Source of the DNA: a candidate division NC10 bacterium CSP1-5
Lineage (GTDB): Bacteria; Methylomirabilota; Methylomirabilia; Methylomirabilales; CSP1-5
Assembly (NCBI GenBank): GCA_001443495.1
Contig: LDXR01000015.1
Span: 1-64,000 of the forward strand
Direction: 5' to 3'
DNA: 64,000 bases
Part shown: piece after piece, positions 62,344 to 64,000 of the stretch
Numbering within the stretch: position 1 is the first letter of the stretch
Layout of the letters: each line of letters begins with the position of its first letter
The notes under the pieces: model-generated
What the model was told of the DNA's origin: nothing
The model's input: the letters and a program-made list of their open reading frames with translations, nothing else
Databases searched by the model: none
Made by a program: the position numbers and the translations under genes

Positions 62344-63024
62344 ATGAGCGGGCGGTTACAGGCGAGCCGGACCTCGCTCCGCCGGTATTTTGTCACCGGC
62401 CTGGTCATTGTCCTGCCGACCTTACTCACGCTCTACATCGTCTGGATTCTCTTCGGCCTGATAGGGGGGCTGGTCTCTCCGTTCCTCGGGGTCATCCTCC
62501 GCGACGTCGTGGCCACGGATTTGGCGGCACCGCTGACCACCCTGTTAAGCGTCCTCGTCACCGCCACCCTGATCTGCCTCGTGGGAGTGACCGGGACCCT
62601 CTTCAGCCAGCGGATCTTCCAATGGGCCGAGACCCTCTTCGCGCGCATCCCCGTGGTCCGGGGAATTTACACGTCTGTCCGGCAACTCATCGACCTGTTC
62701 GCGGTGAAGGATGCCTCGTTCAAAAAGGTGGCCCTAGTGGAGTTTCCCCGCGAGGGGATCTACAGCCTCTGCTTCATTACCAGCCGCCGGCGGTTTGATA
62801 TTCCGGGTCGACCCGGTCGCGCCGTCTCTGTCTTGATCCCCACCGCACCGGTCCCCACCGCCGGGTTCTTCCTGCTGGTGCCCGAGGAGGAGATCATCCC
62901 CGTCGACATCTCCGTGGATGAGGCAATGAAGATGATCATCTCGGGTGGCACTATTACGCCCCCCGATCGAAAGCCTCTCGCCGAGACCGCTCAGGACCTC
63001 ACCCGGGAAAAGATCAGCCGCTGA
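62344..63024 (+). CDS. DUF502 membrane protein
   Basis: A 226-residue protein with two helices near the N-terminus (YFVTGLVIVLPTLLTLYIVW and LTTLLSVLVTATLICLVGVT), then IPVVRGIYTSVRQLIDLF and VLIPTAPVPTAGFFLLVPEE, the DUF502 signature. Its function is unknown; it is widespread in bacteria and plants (LIKE COV). The 3' end overlaps the convergent YchF-like gene by 11 bases. The 62198-62343 stretch before it holds nothing evident. Confidence 0.9.
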   Translation: MSGRLQASRTSLRRYFVTGLVIVLPTLLTLYIVWILFGLIGGLVSPFLGVILRDVVATDLAAPLTTLLSVLVTATLICLVGVTGTLFSQRIFQWAETLFARIPVVRGIYTSVRQLIDLFAVKDASFKKVALVEFPREGIYSLCFITSRRRFDIPGRPGRAVSVLIPTAPVPTAGFFLLVPEEEIIPVDISVDEAMKMIISGGTITPPDRKPLAETAQDLTREKISR

Positions 63025-64000
63025 ACCGCACCGTCAGGATATCGCCGTCCCGGACGCAGTACTCCTTTCCTTCCAGCCGTACGCGCCCCTGCTTGCGCGC
63101 CACCGCCATGGATCCGGCCCCCTCGAGGTCCTCGAGGGCGATAACCTCGGCCTTGATGAAACCTCGCGCCATGTCGGTGTGGATGGTGGCAGCCGCCTCC
63201 AGCGCGGTCGCCCCCCGAGGGATTACCCAGGCCCGCAGCTCCTCCCCGACCACGGTGAAGAAGGTGATCAAATCCATAAGGTCGAGGCAGTGGCGGAGGA
63301 CCGAGGGGGATTCAAGGGTCTCGAGCCCGAGCGCTCGCGAAAACTCCTGCTGCTCTTCGCCTGGGAGTTGACTCAGTTCCCACTCGGTCTTGGCCGCGAG
63401 GCGGCACCAGCCGGTCCGAGGCGCGGTCGCCTTTTCCTGCAGGCGCGCCCAGACCGGGTCCGCGCTCCCAAGCCTTTCTTCCCCGATGTTGAGAAGCAGG
63501 AGGAGCGGTTTGAGCGTCAGGAGCGCGTACCCCCGCAGGCTCTTCGCCTCAGCCGCGGTGAGGGCCATGTGGCGGAGGCCGTGCTCCTTCATCAGCATCC
63601 CCCGGCAGCGTTCGAGGAGGGGCTGCTCCTGATGCCCTTCGCCCTTTTGGCCCTTGCGAACGTCGTCGGCGATCCGGTCGATCCGTTTCTCGACGACGGC
63701 GAGATCGGCCAGTAGGAGTAAGGTGTCGAGGAGGGCAAGATCGCGTACGGGGTCGAGAGATTCCTCCTCATGAGGCACCCGCGCATCCTCGAAGTGCCGG
63801 ATCACGTGCAGGATCACATCGACCTGCCGCAGCTCTGCCAGCAAAGACCCCTCGGCATCGCCACCCTTCCCCGCTCGGCCGAGGGAGGGAAAGTCCAGCA
63901 CCTCGAGGGTGACGAGAGTGATCTTCTTGGGGCGGAAGAGGTTTACGAGGCGGTCCAGGCGAGGCTCGAGGACCTTCGCGATCCCGACCGTCGGGGCCGG
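63014..64000 (-). CDS. ychF: YchF/OLA1-like GTPase, partial (runs off the right edge)
   Basis: The visible 328 residues carry the YchF C-terminal half: RLDRLVNLFRPKKITLVTLE, HVIRHFEDARVPH, ALLTLKPLLLLLNIGEE in place of the usual KP-NV-E base-recognition stretch, and a full TGS domain (WVIPRGATALEAAATIHTDM to KEYCVRDGDILTVRF). The switch II segment is LDFPSLGRAGKGGDAEG, where typical YchF has D-x-A/P-G-L, so this Gly is lost, and the protein looks like a divergent paralogue. The P-loop lies outside the window. The frame overlaps the convergent DUF502 gene by 11 bases. Confidence 0.82.
   Translation of the reverse strand, partial: PAPTVGIAKVLEPRLDRLVNLFRPKKITLVTLEVLDFPSLGRAGKGGDAEGSLLAELRQVDVILHVIRHFEDARVPHEEESLDPVRDLALLDTLLLLADLAVVEKRIDRIADDVRKGQKGEGHQEQPLLERCRGMLMKEHGLRHMALTAAEAKSLRGYALLTLKPLLLLLNIGEERLGSADPVWARLQEKATAPRTGWCRLAAKTEWELSQLPGEEQQEFSRALGLETLESPSVLRHCLDLMDLITFFTVVGEELRAWVIPRGATALEAAATIHTDMARGFIKAEVIALEDLEGAGSMAVARKQGRVRLEGKEYCVRDGDILTVRFSG

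Overview
The window is a GC-rich bacterial chromosome segment devoted almost entirely to respiratory electron transfer and the cofactors it needs. No rRNA or ribosomal-protein marker is present, so the taxonomy is inferred from gene content. NXR/NAR-type molybdoenzymes with twin-arginine signals, alternative complex III (ACIII), two A-type haem-copper oxidases, a bc-type complex with a multihaem cytochrome and a B12-dependent ribonucleotide reductase suggest an uncultured aerobic or nitrogen-cycling lineage. Methylomirabilota/Rokubacteria or a relative is my best guess, held loosely.

Layout. Minus strand, 1-9.4 kb: two di-haem peroxidases (one cut by the window edge), then a complete ACIII operon (actABCDEF) led by a mono-haem cytochrome c. 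Minus strand, 9.6-25.8 kb: two tandem but non-identical molybdoenzyme cassettes. Cassette 1 (9.6-15.9 kb) has alpha, beta, haem-b gamma and a chaperone. Cassette 2 (16.3-25.8 kb) looks most like nitrite oxidoreductase. It has alpha, a small acidic protein, beta, a chaperone and a gamma subunit fused to two cytochrome c domains, and is preceded by a putative zinc metalloprotease, an Rrf2-type Fe-S regulator and a membrane protein. Minus strand, 26-33 kb: a minimal coxII-coxI pair with an FNR-like box and a decayed Crp/Fnr gene upstream, then haem genes (hemE, a CpfC-like ferrochelatase, HemQ) with a CopD/HemJ-like membrane protein.

Plus strand, 33-53.7 kb: a P1B-4 metal ATPase, a CBS protein, an SfsA remnant coupled to an NnrS-like gene, a Rieske/split cytochrome b complex with an octahaem cytochrome and a cupredoxin, a full caa3-type oxidase operon with a ctaA-ctaB fusion and assembly genes, and an ABC-2 exporter. 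From 53.8 to 64 kb the content becomes mixed: an Mrr-like protein, a TPR protein, a ferredoxin-membrane fusion, class II ribonucleotide reductase, dCTP deaminase, tRNA-Val, a DUF502 protein and a YchF-like GTPase cut by the right edge.

How the parts may work together (inference): the NXR-like enzymes would oxidise a periplasmic substrate, nitrite being the leading candidate, and pass electrons through haem-b/cytochrome-c gamma subunits to soluble cytochromes and on to the haem-copper oxidases. ACIII and the bc complex provide two parallel quinone-cytochrome c couplings, able to run forward or in reverse. The haem genes supply the very large demand for haem b, c and a. Several regulatory signals (Rrf2 Fe-S sensor, FNR-type box, palindromes, DnaA boxes) can be read in the intergenic regions.
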